5,554 nucleotides of DNA from a bacterium (GTDB lineage Bacteria > Fidelibacterota > Marinisomatia > Marinisomatales > JAHJCW01): NCBI GenBank assembly GCA_030621275.1, contig JAUXHY010000106.1:1-5554 (forward strand), in the 5' to 3' direction. Of the stretch, positions 4,511-5,554 are shown one piece after another (within the stretch, counting starts at the first letter, position 1; each line of letters starts with the position of its first letter). A program made the position numbers and the translations under genes. A model generated the notes under the pieces. The model did no database searches. It had not been told where the DNA came from and saw nothing but the letters and a program-made list of their open reading frames with translations.

Positions 4511-5554
4511 ATGTTCAAGAAAATATTAATCGCTAATCGCGGAGAGATTGCTCTACGGATAATTCGTGCCTGTCATGAATTAGGGATTAAGACTGTTGCG
4601 GTATATTCAACAGCCGATGAATATTCTTTGCACGTCAAATTTGCAGATGAAGCAGTTTGTATCGGTCCCGGACCAAGTAGTGAAAGCTATTTAAATGTTC
4701 CGCGTATAATTGCCGCCGGTGAGATAACAAATGCCGATGCGATTCATCCTGGTTATGGGTTTTTAGCTGAAGATGCCAATTTTTCACATGTTTGTTCACA
4801 AAATAATTTTACATTTATTGGACCTTCATCGGAAATAATAAATTCCATGGGGAATAAATCTCAAGCCAAATCAACTATGCAAGCTGCAAATATTCCGGTT
4901 ATCCCCGGTGGTAACGACATAATTGTAAATTCTCATGAAGCAAAAACAGTTGCTTCCAAGATTGGATTGCCAGTCATGTTTAAGGCATCTGCAGGAGGAG
5001 GAGGAAAAGGGATGCGGTTTGTTAGTAATATTGATGAAGCTGAAAATGCATTTAAAACCGCTCAATCCGAAGCACAGGCAGCATTTGGAAATGGTGATAT
5101 ATATGTAGAGAAATTTATCGAAAATCCTCGCCATATTGAATTGCAAATATTAGCTGATAGTCATGGAAACGCAGTCCATTTAGGTGAACGCGAATGTTCA
5201 GTACAAAGGCGTCATCAAAAATTGATAGAAGAATCACCATCTGCAGCAGTTGATAAAAGATTGCGAAAAAAATTAGGTCGCACAGCGGTTACAGCAGTAA
5301 AATCTGTTGGTTATGTTGGAGTTGGAACAGTAGAATTTCTATTAGATAAAAATAAAGATTTCTATTTTATGGAAATGAATACTAGAATTCAAGTTGAACA
5401 TCCAATTACAGAAATGGTAACCGGCGTTGATTTAATAAAACAGCAAATCAAGATGCATGCCGGTGAAACAGTCCCTGAGCATTTAAAACGAATTGAATTA
5501 AACGGTCATTCAATTGAATGTCGAATTAATGCTGAGGATCCCGCAAATAATTTT
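4511..5554 (+). CDS. accC: acetyl-CoA carboxylase, biotin carboxylase subunit, 3'-truncated by the window edge
   Basis: AccC carboxylates the biotin on AccB using ATP and bicarbonate. The frame is open for 348 codons to the right edge, about 100 short of the usual ~445-450. Seen: [21 protein letters not shown] (start of the N-terminal domain), then [12 protein letters not shown]. The ATP-grasp domain has [13 protein letters not shown] (K158 and the glycine-rich loop), then [16 protein letters not shown] (K237, equivalent to K238 of E. coli). The metal and biotin site [13 protein letters not shown] contains E288 and R292. All catalytic residues in the visible part are present, and there is no internal stop. 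The ATG follows the accB stop by 8 bases, with no clear SD site, suggesting translational coupling. A reverse-strand frame at 4871-5146 is a shadow of this gene. Confidence 0.97.
   Translation, partial: MFKKILIANRGEIALRIIRACHELGIKTVAVYSTADEYSLHVKFADEAVCIGPGPSSESYLNVPRIIAAGEITNADAIHPGYGFLAEDANFSHVCSQNNFTFIGPSSEIINSMGNKSQAKSTMQAANIPVIPGGNDIIVNSHEAKTVASKIGLPVMFKASAGGGGKGMRFVSNIDEAENAFKTAQSEAQAAFGNGDIYVEKFIENPRHIELQILADSHGNAVHLGERECSVQRRHQKLIEESPSAAVDKRLRKKLGRTAVTAVKSVGYVGVGTVEFLLDKNKDFYFMEMNTRIQVEHPITEMVTGVDLIKQQIKMHAGETVPEHLKRIELNGHSIECRINAEDPANNF

Noticed and set aside
4871..5146. Reverse-strand ORF of 91 codons rich in Cys, Phe and Ser
   Set aside because: Shadow of accC, whose ATP-grasp motifs run through this region.

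Overview
This is an AT-rich bacterial chromosomal window with three gene blocks. From left to right on the + strand come the 3' part of a MoxR AAA+ ATPase gene, a DUF58 (von Willebrand A-like) protein and a membrane-anchored BatD/DUF4381-like protein. Next is a minus-strand peroxiredoxin gene. Last is a + strand block efp-accB-accC, with accC running off the right edge. I see no mobile element, tRNA, rRNA or CRISPR. The MoxR-DUF58-BatD-like trio, the AT-rich composition and the partial use of Shine-Dalgarno (SD) sites suggest a Gram-negative bacterium near Bacteroidota, Ignavibacteria or Marinimicrobia (FCB-type). This placement is inference and is not firm.

The most interesting locus is the minus-strand gene at 3185-2574. 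Naive translation gives only a 151-residue fragment starting at a GTG (3029). Reading upstream in the same frame restores a complete 203-residue peroxiredoxin interrupted by one TGA (3041-3039). This TGA lies exactly where the peroxidatic cysteine of the PxxxTxxC motif should be (PGDFTFV-TGA-ATE). Directly after it is a 19-nt hairpin (3029-3011) with a bulged U, a 4-bp stem and a GGUC loop. This is the same architecture as the E. coli fdhF SECIS element that binds SelB. The gene is therefore best read as a selenocysteine peroxiredoxin (PrxU-like) with a C-terminal resolving cysteine, not a pseudogene. No other coding frame in the window contains an internal TGA, which argues against a general reassignment of TGA.

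Upstream of the peroxiredoxin is an AT-rich region shared with efp. It holds a good sigma70-like promoter for the peroxiredoxin (TTATAA-17-TATAAT), a 7-bp inverted repeat, and a leader with an A8 run. The peroxiredoxin frame stays open through this leader for 42 codons without a standard start codon. One extra A in the A8 run would join it to an ATG at 3286, which raises the possibility of an N-terminal extension, slippage or a sequencing error.

The left block looks like the beginning of a Bat (aerotolerance-type) operon that stops before the usual vWA genes batA and batB. The right block provides translation elongation factor P and the first two components of acetyl-CoA carboxylase, which start fatty acid synthesis. 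The first ~13 codons of the MoxR fragment do not match the family, possibly because of an error at a sequence edge.
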